From CAZMNY01 sp964567745 (GTDB taxonomy: Bacteria; Planctomycetota; Planctomycetia; Pirellulales; Pirellulaceae), in assembly GCA_964567745.1 (NCBI GenBank), contig CAZMNY010000058.1, forward strand, positions 1-39,489: a stretch of DNA of 39,489 bases, written 5' to 3'. This document shows, piece after piece, positions 1 through 8,653 of this stretch; position 1 is the stretch's first letter; every line of letters begins with the position of its first letter. The translations under genes were made by a program, and so were the position numbers. The notes beneath the pieces were generated by a model, which saw only the letters and a program-made list of their open reading frames with translations, had not been told where the DNA came from and searched no databases.

Positions 1-88
1 CCGCCGAGTCTTCCCTGAACTCTACCGGCAGAAACTTGTGGGATGACGTACTAGTTAGTCACGACGGCATCTATTTGTTGACAACGCG

Positions 89-3000
89 CTATTTCTTTGC
101 GACGGCTGTCGCTTTTAGTACCTTGACTTTCAGTGGGAGGCGATCTTCGAGGCTGCGGTTATTGATTCTGGTTCGCACAATCCACTCGCAGTCGTACTCG
201 CCCGGTTGAAGGTTCTTGTCGGCTATGATTTTAACGTTCCCGCTGGCCGCTCCGCCAGCGATTTTCGCGTTCTTCTCAAATCGCAACCTGCTGCCGACCG
301 GCGATTGCAACTGAATGTCGACGTCTCCTTTGAAATCGAATTCGCGTTGCAATGTAAACGTCGCGTCCACCCCCGTGCCTTGAGTCACTTGCAACTCTTT
401 GGCGGGTGACTTGTAGAGCACTGGCATCGCGACGACTTCCAGTGTGATTGGATCCGAGTGGACTGGAATCTTCAACTTGACTTTCCGCGCGATGCTGCGA
501 GCTCGATTCAGTTGTTGGTCCACTTCGCGCTTGAGCGCGACGCCTTTGTCGGAGTGCAATTTCGCCGCCGCTTCCGCCTTTTGGGCCTCGACTTGTTTCG
601 CCTTGGCCGTTTCCAATTCCATTGTCGACTTTTTCAAAACGTCGTCGGCTTTCTTCAAGGCATCGGCCGTCTGTTTGGCCTGAGCTTGAACTTTCGCGAG
701 CGCAGCTCTCGCTGCGTCCGAGTTGTCCTTCTTCGCTTGAGCCTGAGCTTTGGCGAGCGCCTTTCGAGAGTTTGAAGCGGCTTGAGCCGCGCGTTGCTGG
801 GCCGACCTGTTTGTGTTGTATTGCGAGTTGATTCGCGATAACGCTTGATCCGCCGTTCTCTTGGCTGACGTGGCCGTTCGATAGTCCGCCGTCGCTTTTT
901 GGGAGAGCTGTCCGATCCTTTTCTGATCGGCAGTGACTCGATCGAACATCTCCTTTTCGCGTTCGAAATCGACATCGCCCTCGCCGCGGAAAAACAACGT
1001 GTATTTGCCCGGCTTGACGTCCTGCAAAAGGTCCAGCTCGAAGTCCATCTGCTTGTTGGCGGACATCGTAATCGCTCTGGCAGTGACTCGGTTTGGCGGA
1101 TTGACCGCGCTGACGCTCAAAGTGCCTTTGAACGAAGTGAGTTTGTTCGCGAATTTGAGAGGCACCTTGACCTTGCCGCCGCGAGAAATCTTGAAGCTTC
1201 GCTGGGTCGTCTCGAGCCGCCCGACATGATCGTAGCCCTGGTCGATTGCGATCATGAGGGTTGGCGTCAGTCGACAAGCGGTCGCCGATCGATTGTCGCG
1301 CGGGCTGTCCCAAAGGAGCTCCAAGTTCTGCAGCTCTTGCGAAATGGTTTTGCCTTGCCACGTTGCCTTCGCAATGACTTTTACCGCACCTGTCCACTCA
1401 GCGGCGCCGGCGTTCGCTCGAACCAACAGAGCTCCCATCGACTGATTGGCCGACATGGTGAGCGTGTCGCATGTGACGCCTGGCGGAAGCGGTGAAAGAC
1501 TCACGTTGATCTCTCCGTCGAATCCGTCGGTGCGATAGGCAACGACAACGATTTCCGCTGCCGAGCCGGGCTGCACGACGCAGGTCAACGGCTTGAGCGG
1601 CCTGTTGTTGCTGTTGTTGCTCGACAATGTCAGTCCGCCCACGGCCAATGCGCGGAATGCGGGTTGCGGCTTGCGGAGAATCAGCCGGTAGCAGAGTGAT
1701 TGTGTCGTATCGGCAGCGCCGTATTCATCCCGAACAAGCACTCGAAAGTCTCCGTCACTCGGCGCCTCGAACAGCAGAGCGGCGTCGTCGGAGGCGAAGG
1801 GGATACGGAAATTGCCAGCAGGCGATGCGACGTCGGTTGCCGTTTTTAGATCTCTCGTCTTCCAAACGCCTTCGTTATCTTGAGTCACTTGCTGGACGAC
1901 GAAAGCAGGATCGGTCGGTTGGTGAAGCCGTTGTGATTGAACTTCGATCCAAATCTTATCGCCCTTCTTCGCTTGGAACTGATAGCCGTCGATATCGCCC
2001 GGTCGATCGAATCGAGCGGAAACGGAAACGGGTACGGTGATCGGTTGAGCCTTCTCGATCGCTTCGTTCGGCTCCGCCTCTTTTTGACTCGCCTCGTTCA
2101 TCACAGCCAGTGAGACGGGGTTGGATTCGCCGTGGCTGGTCTTCACGGTCAAGACGCGATAATTGAGTGTGCTCTCGGCCGGGCTGCAGTGGGTCTCCAG
2201 CATATTGGGGGCGGCCAATTTGCGAGCGTCGACGGTCAGCTCGAGTTTTTCCAGCGGGCGGCCATATCGTTTCTTGCCGCTTGGCTTGCCGTTCAAGTTT
2301 CGACCGTAAACGGTGACTTTGGTCGTGCCCGCGGCTGTGATAAACGGCGGCTCGACATAGTCGATCCACGGACGGGAATCGATCGACAACCGATAAGGCG
2401 CCGTGCCGCGACCGCCGGACGCCGTATAGGTCAACTCGTGCAATCGCACGAAATAGTCGCCATCGGCAGGAGCGCGAAAATCGAGAACCGGGTCGAAGCC
2501 AGACGAATCATGCACCCGATCGAGCTCGCGACCTTTCTCATCCAAAACAGTCAACACTGCGTCACCGCGCGAATCCAATCTCCATGCGACGCATGTCAGG
2601 ACCAACGTCTGGCCTTTGTTTGCCGTAAAGCGAAAGTAATCGTAGTCGGCGCCAAACGTTCCATTGGCCGTCGTCCCCACCTTGATCTCATTGGCCTTTT
2701 CGATCGAGTTGTTGTCTTCAATTTCGAGCGATTCAACTTGGTTCCCGACAATAAATCGTCGTGCGTTGGTGAGGCCATAACGGCTAATCCCACGAACTTC
2801 GTACGCGCCCGGCGCCGTGTTGGGCGCGATCGTTACATCGAATTCATTGGGGGTCGGACGATCTTCCGGATAGAAGGTGTTCTTTTCGCGCATTACCGGA
2901 GTCGCTTTGAGACCGGGATGGGAGAACCACAAACCCTCCGCCTCCTCCAACTGATATTGCTCGGTGATCTTCAGTCTCACCGTCGTTCCCGCCTGTCCGC

Positions 3001-3130
3001 CGGACGGGAACAGTCCCAGCAAGTTGGGTTGAGGCAACGCGCCTGTCTGGGCTTGCAAGCTGGTGGTGGGCAAGCTGATGCAGGCAAGAATCAGGACAGC
3101 GAGGGACAAGCGGTTGAGGAAGCGGCGCAT
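89..3130 (-). CDS. Secreted PPC-domain protein with Ala-rich coiled-coil insert
   Basis: Predicted exported protein of 1013 aa. The ATG at 3130 is chosen because a classical signal peptide follows it (RRFLNRL, a hydrophobic stretch, cleavage near LQAQ). The frame stays open further upstream but only by running through an inverted repeat and a hairpin. After the signal come a beta-rich N-terminal region, a PPC (bacterial pre-peptidase C-terminal) type domain around residues 140-250 (ADYDYFRFTANKGQ), an IPT/TIG-like stretch (PPFITAAGTTKVTVYGRNL) and a second PPC-like unit (GDIDGYQFQAKKGDKIW). An Ala/Lys/Gln-rich coiled coil at about 725-875 interrupts the C-terminal beta-sandwich region. There are no catalytic motifs, so a binding or structural role outside the cytoplasm is inferred. 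It lies downstream of a DUF1549/DUF1553 gene and a DUF1501 gene on the same strand, a common planctomycete arrangement. Molecular function is unknown. Confidence 0.85.
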   Translation of the reverse strand: MRRFLNRLSLAVLILACISLPTTSLQAQTGALPQPNLLGLFPSGGQAGTTVRLKITEQYQLEEAEGLWFSHPGLKATPVMREKNTFYPEDRPTPNEFDVTIAPNTAPGAYEVRGISRYGLTNARRFIVGNQVESLEIEDNNSIEKANEIKVGTTANGTFGADYDYFRFTANKGQTLVLTCVAWRLDSRGDAVLTVLDEKGRELDRVHDSSGFDPVLDFRAPADGDYFVRLHELTYTASGGRGTAPYRLSIDSRPWIDYVEPPFITAAGTTKVTVYGRNLNGKPSGKKRYGRPLEKLELTVDARKLAAPNMLETHCSPAESTLNYRVLTVKTSHGESNPVSLAVMNEASQKEAEPNEAIEKAQPITVPVSVSARFDRPGDIDGYQFQAKKGDKIWIEVQSQRLHQPTDPAFVVQQVTQDNEGVWKTRDLKTATDVASPAGNFRIPFASDDAALLFEAPSDGDFRVLVRDEYGAADTTQSLCYRLILRKPQPAFRALAVGGLTLSSNNSNNRPLKPLTCVVQPGSAAEIVVVAYRTDGFDGEINVSLSPLPPGVTCDTLTMSANQSMGALLVRANAGAAEWTGAVKVIAKATWQGKTISQELQNLELLWDSPRDNRSATACRLTPTLMIAIDQGYDHVGRLETTQRSFKISRGGKVKVPLKFANKLTSFKGTLSVSAVNPPNRVTARAITMSANKQMDFELDLLQDVKPGKYTLFFRGEGDVDFEREKEMFDRVTADQKRIGQLSQKATADYRTATSAKRTADQALSRINSQYNTNRSAQQRAAQAASNSRKALAKAQAQAKKDNSDAARAALAKVQAQAKQTADALKKADDVLKKSTMELETAKAKQVEAQKAEAAAKLHSDKGVALKREVDQQLNRARSIARKVKLKIPVHSDPITLEVVAMPVLYKSPAKELQVTQGTGVDATFTLQREFDFKGDVDIQLQSPVGSRLRFEKNAKIAGGAASGNVKIIADKNLQPGEYDCEWIVRTRINNRSLEDRLPLKVKVLKATAVAKK

Positions 3131-3164
3131 GGCGGAACCGATCAATGCGTTGAACGTGGAGGGC

Positions 3165-3208
3165 AAAAAAAATCGCGAGCGTTGGGGATCATCCGCGGCC
3201 CGCGATTT
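3165..3208 (-). terminator. Hairpin plus T8: terminator or leader attenuator
   Basis: Read on the minus strand, AAATCGCG (3208-3201) pairs with CGCGATTT (3177-3170) across a 23-nt loop. The second arm runs into eight consecutive T (3172-3165). This is the layout of a Rho-independent terminator. It sits only about 35 nt upstream of the PPC gene start and downstream of DUF1501, so it could end the DUF1501 transcript or act as an attenuator in the PPC leader. The loop is long and itself contains GC-rich self-complementary sequence, so alternative folds are possible. Confidence 0.5.
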
Positions 3209-3210
3209 AA

Positions 3211-3319
3211 CTAGTGCAGCGTCAACACTAAGAATTAGGATCCCAGTGTTTGTATCGTACGCCGCCAAGTCAAGTTACGCCGAAACCAACCCCCATTTTT
3301 AGAGTTGACGCGGCACTAG
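3211..3319. repeat. MITE-like element with ~25-bp terminal inverted repeats
   Basis: The 25 bp at 3211-3235, beginning CTAGTGCAGCGTCAAC, recur inverted at 3295-3319, ending GTTGACGCGGCACTAG. By eye 22 of 25 positions match. The enclosed centre (about 60 bp) is non-coding and AT-richer than its surroundings. The size of about 109 bp and the terminal inverted repeats fit a miniature inverted-repeat element. No clear target-site duplication is visible, and CTAG occupies both outer ends. It fills most of the gap between the DUF1501 and PPC genes. Confidence 0.5.
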
Positions 3320-3343
3320 GTTTATCATCGTCCGAACTGTGAA

Positions 3344-4648
3344 TCAAACGAGCTCACGGATTGGTTCACGATGATCGAGCAAGTATCGAGGTCGTCCCTG
3401 AGGATCGATAATCTGCTTGGTCGTCGTGTCGATTCCCATGTTGTGGTAGAGGGTTGCAAGCACTTCTTGGCAATGCACCGGACGGCTCTCCGCATCGCCA
3501 GCGATGCGATCGCTTTGACCCACTGCCTGTCCGCCCTGGATACCTCCGCCAGCGACAAAGGCTGCAGAAACGCGAGGCCAGTGATCGCGTCCGCCACCGC
3601 CGTTGTTGTTGACTCGCGGCGTTCGGCCGAACTCGCCCCAGACCGCGATGGTGACGTCGTCCAACATCCCTCGGTCGTGCAAGTCGGTGATCAATGCGCT
3701 AAGACCTCGATCAAGCGCCGGCAATTGAGTCGCCAATGTCGTGAAGTTGCCCGAGTGGGTATCCCAGCCGCCCCAACTCATCGAAACGCACCGCACTCCT
3801 GCTTCGACCAAGCGTCGAGCTCGCAAGATTTTCTCGTTGTCGCGAAGTCGGCCTTGGCGGTTGCCCGCATAACGCTCGCGAACCTCTGCGTCTTCCTTGT
3901 TCAAGTCAAGCGCGTCGGCCATTCGCCCGGAGAGAACGACGTCGACAGCGCGCTGAGTAAACGAGTCAGCCGCTTCAATTTCCCCGCTCGCATCGACGTC
4001 GCGACGCAGACTGTCCACCGTCTTCAGCAAACTCGCTCGCTTCGTCAAACGGTTCGAATCGATTCGCTTGAGCTCCAACATCGACTTGGCGTCGTTGGGA
4101 CTAAACGGATTGTACTTTGGACCGAGGTAACCGGCTTTCAGGGCGAGACCATCGGAGACGAATGGAGCAACGCCGTTATTGAATCCTTGTAGTTTGGAAA
4201 CAACCGAACCGATCGATGGCGGTCCGCCAATCGAACGCAGCTCTTTTTGGCCGAAACCGGTCTGAGTCGTGCTCGGGCTGTGCTCGTTCACACTGCCGAT
4301 CATGGCTCGGATGACCGCAAACTTCTCACCCATCGTCGCCAGCTTCGGGAAGTGCTCGCAAATGTCGAGGCCGGGCGCGTTGGTGGCAATCGGATTGAAC
4401 TTGCCGCGATATTCGACAGCCGCGTCCGGTTTCAGGTCCCACATGTCTTGATGCGAAGGGCCGCCGCTGAGATGAATATTGATCAGCGACTTGGTTGAGG
4501 ACTGGACGTTCGCGCGAGCTTCCATGCGAAGCACGTCGGCAAAAGAAAGCGCGCCGAAGCCAAGGCCCATGGCGCCGACCTGAAGGAACCCTCGTCGTCC
4601 TACGCCATCGCAATATCCGTCTCGTGTCCGATCCATAATCCGAAACAT
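3344..4648 (-). CDS. DUF1501 family exported protein (Tat signal)
   Basis: A 434-aa protein of the DUF1501 family, which has an alkaline phosphatase/sulfatase-like fold and an unestablished reaction. Seen: a twin-arginine leader (GRRGFLQVGAMGLGFGAL near residues 18-35), the family blocks GGPSHQDMWDLKP, GGWDTHSGNF and EFGRTPRVNNNGGGGRDHW, and the C-terminal IREL ending. His and Asp residues in these blocks are plausible metal ligands, by inference. The ATG at 4648 is supported by AGGAG seven bases upstream. It follows the 836-aa DUF1549/DUF1553 gene by 166 bp on the same strand. The two families are habitual neighbours in Planctomycetes and presumably act together in the periplasm. Confidence 0.92.
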   Translation of the reverse strand: MFRIMDRTRDGYCDGVGRRGFLQVGAMGLGFGALSFADVLRMEARANVQSSTKSLINIHLSGGPSHQDMWDLKPDAAVEYRGKFNPIATNAPGLDICEHFPKLATMGEKFAVIRAMIGSVNEHSPSTTQTGFGQKELRSIGGPPSIGSVVSKLQGFNNGVAPFVSDGLALKAGYLGPKYNPFSPNDAKSMLELKRIDSNRLTKRASLLKTVDSLRRDVDASGEIEAADSFTQRAVDVVLSGRMADALDLNKEDAEVRERYAGNRQGRLRDNEKILRARRLVEAGVRCVSMSWGGWDTHSGNFTTLATQLPALDRGLSALITDLHDRGMLDDVTIAVWGEFGRTPRVNNNGGGGRDHWPRVSAAFVAGGGIQGGQAVGQSDRIAGDAESRPVHCQEVLATLYHNMGIDTTTKQIIDPQGRPRYLLDHREPIRELV

Positions 4649-4814
4649 CGTGGGACTCCTCAGCTGGTTTTAAGGCGTTGTGTCAGTATCAAGCAAATCT
4701 TGCGCTATCGACTCGTGCGCCATCTGTTTCGTGTCGTAAATCTCTCCGCTGTCGAACTGGCTTATGGTTGTTTAATGACCCAAGCCGGTTCGATGCACCG
4801 GGTTGTTTTCGAAT

Positions 4815-7325
4815 CTAGTGGTTGAACAGAAATTCCTTGGTATTGATCAATGTCCAAAGGATATCTTCGTATGCTTGTCGCTTTTCGTTGTCAGCTTCAT
4901 CATCGACATAGCCAACGTAAGCGACCATTTCCTTCTTCGTCGGCGGCCGGCTAAACGCGCGAAGGCAAAGCTCGGTGACTTTGTCCTCGACCGACCTCTC
5001 TTTGTCTTCGGCTAATGCGCGAGCTCGACTGCGGTCAAGTTTCGTGTACATGTCGTTGGAATTCAGAAGTTGCAGGCTTTGCACCATGCTCACTTCACTT
5101 CCTCGTTCGCATTCGCACGCACTCGAACCCGCCGGCCGGCCAAACGCGTTCAGGAAGGGGTTATTCACGCCTCCATGATCCGGGATCTGAACGGCTCGAA
5201 CGCCGCTTGGCAGACCCGTAAACGTACTGGTCGAGCCGAGCACTTCATCAATGCCGTCGAGCATCACTTCGGCTGGCAGCCGTTTGGGCGAGTATCGCGA
5301 GAAACTCTGGCGGTCGTGGGCGTTGTGTTCGTTGGGAATAGACGACAACTGATACGTCGTCGAGTTGCAGATCGTGCGAATCAACTTCTTCATGTCGTAT
5401 TTGGAGTCGGCAAAGTCCATCGCCAGCGCTTCGAGCAGTTCGGGATTGGACGGCGGGTTCGAGGCCCGCATGTCGTCTTCGGGATCGACGATACCGACGC
5501 CATTGAAGTGCTTCCAGTAGCGGTTGACGAGGGCTTTCGCGAAGAAGGGGTTTGATGTCGACGTCATCCAGTCAGCCAGCGCATGCCGGGCGTCTTCGTC
5601 GGGAGAAAGCACAGTCGGCTCCCCGCCCAACGGCGTGGCGAGCACCATCTGGTTTGATCGCGGCTGTCTTGCCTGAGCAACTCCGCGATTGGCGACGATG
5701 CGATACGCGTCTTTCGATTTAACGTTGGAGAAATAGGCGGCCAGCCCCCAGTAGTCGTTCTGACTCCATTTCTCGAATGGATGATGGTGGCACTTCGAAC
5801 ATTGAATTCTCAGGCCAAGAAAGACTTGGGCCGTATCTTCCACCTTCTCATTCATCGTGGCGAGATGCCGGTGCCAGTTGACTTGAGGATTGCGTCGCAC
5901 GTCGCCCGACGCAGTCACGATCTCTCGAACAAACTGATCGTAAGGTTTATTCCGCATCAAGCTGAGGCGCACCCAATCGTGAAATCGAAAGTTGCCTCCG
6001 CGGTCGACGTTCTGCTCAACCTTGTTGCGAAGAATCGACGCCCATTTCTGAGCAAAGTAGTCGGCGTAACCTGGCGAATCGAGAAGGCGATCGATGAGTC
6101 GCGCGCGTTTGTTCGGCGACGTGTCAGCAAGGAACGCTTTGGTCTCTTCTAAAGTTGGGATTCGTCCAGCGATGTCGAGTGTCGTGCGACGGACGAAAAC
6201 AGAATCGGAACAGACCGCCGAAGGCGGCAATCCCAAGTCTTTGAGCTTCTTGAAGACGAGTCGATCGATGTAGCTTTTCTCCGCCGGCAGTTGATCGACC
6301 GGCGCGCCCAACGGCACGGTTGCTCGAAACGCAGTGACTTGACCCTGATAACGGACCATAACCGCAACGTCGCCGGGCGGTCCCAACATCCGGATGACGC
6401 CCGTATCGCTGGCGTCGGCGATGTCGGTGTTGTTGGGAGCAAACTGAGCTTGCCGCGTGACGTCGCGAGTGCTTCCGTCCGAGTAATTCGCGACGACTCG
6501 CAGTTGTTGTTCCAACTCGCTGCCCAACCGTCGACGTTCGGGCTCAACTGCGATCGACTCGAGCACCGCGTCGTCATCGCTACCGTAGGGCATGCCTTGG
6601 GCGATCCAAAGCTCGAGCATCCGGTACTCGTCGCTGTCGACGGCCATTCTCACGCCGCCGCCATGAGGCAAATCGCCGACTGATTTTCTCAGCAGCAAAC
6701 TCTGCGACGGCGCCGAAGGAAACAGCCGGCGCCCACGCGCCTCTTTCACCAAGTAGCCGTAGTCTTCTTTCGATTCGAATCCGAGCAGCGACAATTGAAA
6801 TCCGTTTTGCCCGCCCGCCTTGCCATGACAAGTTCCGCCATTGCATCCAAGCTTCGTTAGGATCGGTCCGATCTCGTTGGGGAAGCTTACCGGGGGCGGG
6901 TTGCCGAACTGCTGAACTTCGATGTTAGTCGTTATCGATTTGCCACCGAACGTCGCTTGAATCGTCGCTTTTCCATCACCCAGCGGCGTGATCATGCCGG
7001 ATTTTTCAATTCTTAAGACTCCGTCTGGTTTCACGGTGTATTGAGCTTCACGCGTGCGATCGCGCTCGAGCTGCTTGTTGTAGTTGGCCGTTACCACCAA
7101 CTGCAGCCGAGCGCCGGGTCCGCGAAGAACCATCGACTGACCGGAGTGGATTTGCAGGCTGCTGGGAGCTCCCAGCTTTTCAACGCTCGCAGCAAATGCA
7201 ATGGGCGCTGACAAAGAGCCGATGGCCAAACAAACTGCGACCAAGCACGTCGCCAACTTGGGCAGCGGAAGAAAAGAAGCGAGAGCCAGCTTCGGGCTGA
7301 CTGAAGCATCGGGCCGTCTGATCAT
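4815..7325 (-). CDS. DUF1549/DUF1553 protein with Ig-like and cytochrome-type motifs
   Basis: An 836-aa exported protein. An N-terminal signal segment (about 15-45, ending AFAAS) is followed by a bacterial Ig-like (Big_2-type) domain at about 50-145 and a cytochrome-like segment with CNGGTCH near residue 158. A second Ig-like region precedes DUF1549 (DSVFVRRTTLDIAGRIPT), which contains the canonical haem-binding motif CSKCHHHPF near residue 505. DUF1553 fills the C-terminus (NRYWKHFNGVGIVDPEDDMR, RPPTKKEM). The ending KEFLFNH is typical of the family. Function is unknown; covalent haem attachment in the periplasm is inferred. The first motif is CX4CH rather than CXXCH, so it may or may not bind haem. 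It precedes DUF1501 and PPC genes on the same strand and is likely co-expressed with them. Confidence 0.9.
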   Translation of the reverse strand: MIRRPDASVSPKLALASFLPLPKLATCLVAVCLAIGSLSAPIAFAASVEKLGAPSSLQIHSGQSMVLRGPGARLQLVVTANYNKQLERDRTREAQYTVKPDGVLRIEKSGMITPLGDGKATIQATFGGKSITTNIEVQQFGNPPPVSFPNEIGPILTKLGCNGGTCHGKAGGQNGFQLSLLGFESKEDYGYLVKEARGRRLFPSAPSQSLLLRKSVGDLPHGGGVRMAVDSDEYRMLELWIAQGMPYGSDDDAVLESIAVEPERRRLGSELEQQLRVVANYSDGSTRDVTRQAQFAPNNTDIADASDTGVIRMLGPPGDVAVMVRYQGQVTAFRATVPLGAPVDQLPAEKSYIDRLVFKKLKDLGLPPSAVCSDSVFVRRTTLDIAGRIPTLEETKAFLADTSPNKRARLIDRLLDSPGYADYFAQKWASILRNKVEQNVDRGGNFRFHDWVRLSLMRNKPYDQFVREIVTASGDVRRNPQVNWHRHLATMNEKVEDTAQVFLGLRIQCSKCHHHPFEKWSQNDYWGLAAYFSNVKSKDAYRIVANRGVAQARQPRSNQMVLATPLGGEPTVLSPDEDARHALADWMTSTSNPFFAKALVNRYWKHFNGVGIVDPEDDMRASNPPSNPELLEALAMDFADSKYDMKKLIRTICNSTTYQLSSIPNEHNAHDRQSFSRYSPKRLPAEVMLDGIDEVLGSTSTFTGLPSGVRAVQIPDHGGVNNPFLNAFGRPAGSSACECERGSEVSMVQSLQLLNSNDMYTKLDRSRARALAEDKERSVEDKVTELCLRAFSRPPTKKEMVAYVGYVDDEADNEKRQAYEDILWTLINTKEFLFNH

Positions 7326-7535
7326 AGCGCTTCAACCGTCGGAGTGTGGTTCGCGTAAACAAAGGAGCCCGGCAGTGGATGGTAAATTCCGAGCAGTTCG
7401 TTACGGCGGAGGGACCTGTTGTCGAAGTGGTCCATTCTAGAGTCAGGCGAAACTGTGTTGCAACAAGAATCTGCCACGTAAGTACTTAGCGTCATTGCAG
7501 CTAACCCGAAAACATGGAAATATCGGCCGATTTTG

Positions 7536-8618
7536 ATGCGATGGCCTTGCGCGGATTACCCAGTTTCACAGGTCGCCAAGTCGCGTGTGGTGGCCGATCG
7601 TCGCACCGCGGTGTACCGAGTTGGATCGGTGAGCTCGGCGACTAATCTGCGACATTCGCTGACGCCGCCAAAACAGGACGATGATGCCAGCTGGCTTGTC
7701 GAGCCCGACATTCGCTTGCACTATGAGACTCACGGTGCCGGCCGCGCCGTGCTCGTGCTGCACGGCGGTCCTGGCGTTCCCTACGCGAAACCGTGGGCCG
7801 GGCTTGACCCGTTGGGCGAGCAGTTTCAGTTCTACTATTACCATCAGCGAGGTTGCGGCGAGTCGACTCGACCATTTGACAAGTTTGAATCGACGAACTT
7901 TTTCGCCAACATGACTGAGCTCGAACAGACGCTGGGTATCGGCGCCCAATTGGCGGACATCGAACGTATTCGCCAAATACTGAAGCAGGACAAGCTGATT
8001 CTCGTCGGCCACTCATTCGGTGGCTTTCTGGCGTCGCTTTACGCCGCGGAATTTCCAGATCGAGTTGAGAAGTTGGTGCTCGTCGCGCCGGCCGGCGTTC
8101 TTGTCTTGCCGGATGAGCAGGGCGACTTCTTCGAACGCACTCGCGCGAAACTCCCTGCCGACCAGCATGCCGAGTACGACAAGTTTCGCACCGAGTATTC
8201 TGACTTTGGCAACATCTTCTCGAAGTCCGAATCGGAGCTGACAGCGCTGAACAAACGAGGCGGCGAGTACTTTCTGCAAGCGATGGGCGAGTCGAAAAAG
8301 ATGGCGCCGGACAATCCTGTCATCGGAGGTTGGATGGTGCACGCGATGTACTTCAGCATGGGCAAGTCACACGACTTCCGCGACCCGCTCAAGCAAGTGA
8401 CAGCGCCCGTACTGATCATTCACGGCAAGGATGACACGTTCGCGCTTTACGGCCGCCGAATGTATGAGAGTTGTGTTCCCAACGCTCGCTTCGAACTCAT
8501 CGGTCCCGACAAAACGGAAGAGGGCGTCGAACCGGCAGCAACCCGCGCCGGCCATTTCGTCTTTGACGAATGCGCGAAAAACTTCAGCGAACAGGTTTCG
8601 GAGTTTCTCGCGAATTGA
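7536..8618 (+). CDS. Alpha/beta hydrolase, proline iminopeptidase-like (S33)
   Basis: About 360 aa. Blocks of the prolyl aminopeptidase-like alpha/beta hydrolases are visible: the oxyanion-hole motif HGGPGVP, QRGCGES (usually DQRGxGxS, here HQRG), the nucleophile elbow GHSFGG with Ser near residue 160, the acid in HGKDDTF and the terminal His in AGHFVF. It is therefore a serine hydrolase; the substrate could be a peptide, ester or amide and cannot be read from sequence. The start is uncertain. The ATG at 7536 is the only ATG before the conserved core, but its first 50 residues are poorly conserved-looking, and a GTG further in (7588-7650) could be the true start. There is no signal peptide. 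It is divergent from the 836-aa DUF1553 gene and convergent with the next gene. Confidence 0.85.
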   Translation: MRWPCADYPVSQVAKSRVVADRRTAVYRVGSVSSATNLRHSLTPPKQDDDASWLVEPDIRLHYETHGAGRAVLVLHGGPGVPYAKPWAGLDPLGEQFQFYYYHQRGCGESTRPFDKFESTNFFANMTELEQTLGIGAQLADIERIRQILKQDKLILVGHSFGGFLASLYAAEFPDRVEKLVLVAPAGVLVLPDEQGDFFERTRAKLPADQHAEYDKFRTEYSDFGNIFSKSESELTALNKRGGEYFLQAMGESKKMAPDNPVIGGWMVHAMYFSMGKSHDFRDPLKQVTAPVLIIHGKDDTFALYGRRMYESCVPNARFELIGPDKTEEGVEPAATRAGHFVFDECAKNFSEQVSEFLAN

Positions 8619-8653
8619 TCATCAGTTCCGTTGGCAACTTAACGCAAGCGGGC

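Noticed and set aside
2..46. Plus-strand frame ending RRVFPELYRQKLVG and stop at 44-46, possibly the C-terminus of a gene entering the window
   Set aside because: Only 14 codons are visible, which chance alone would often leave open.
276..1397. 373-codon minus-strand frame inside the PPC gene
   Set aside because: Low-complexity Arg/Gly/Ser composition, out of frame with a well-supported exported protein.
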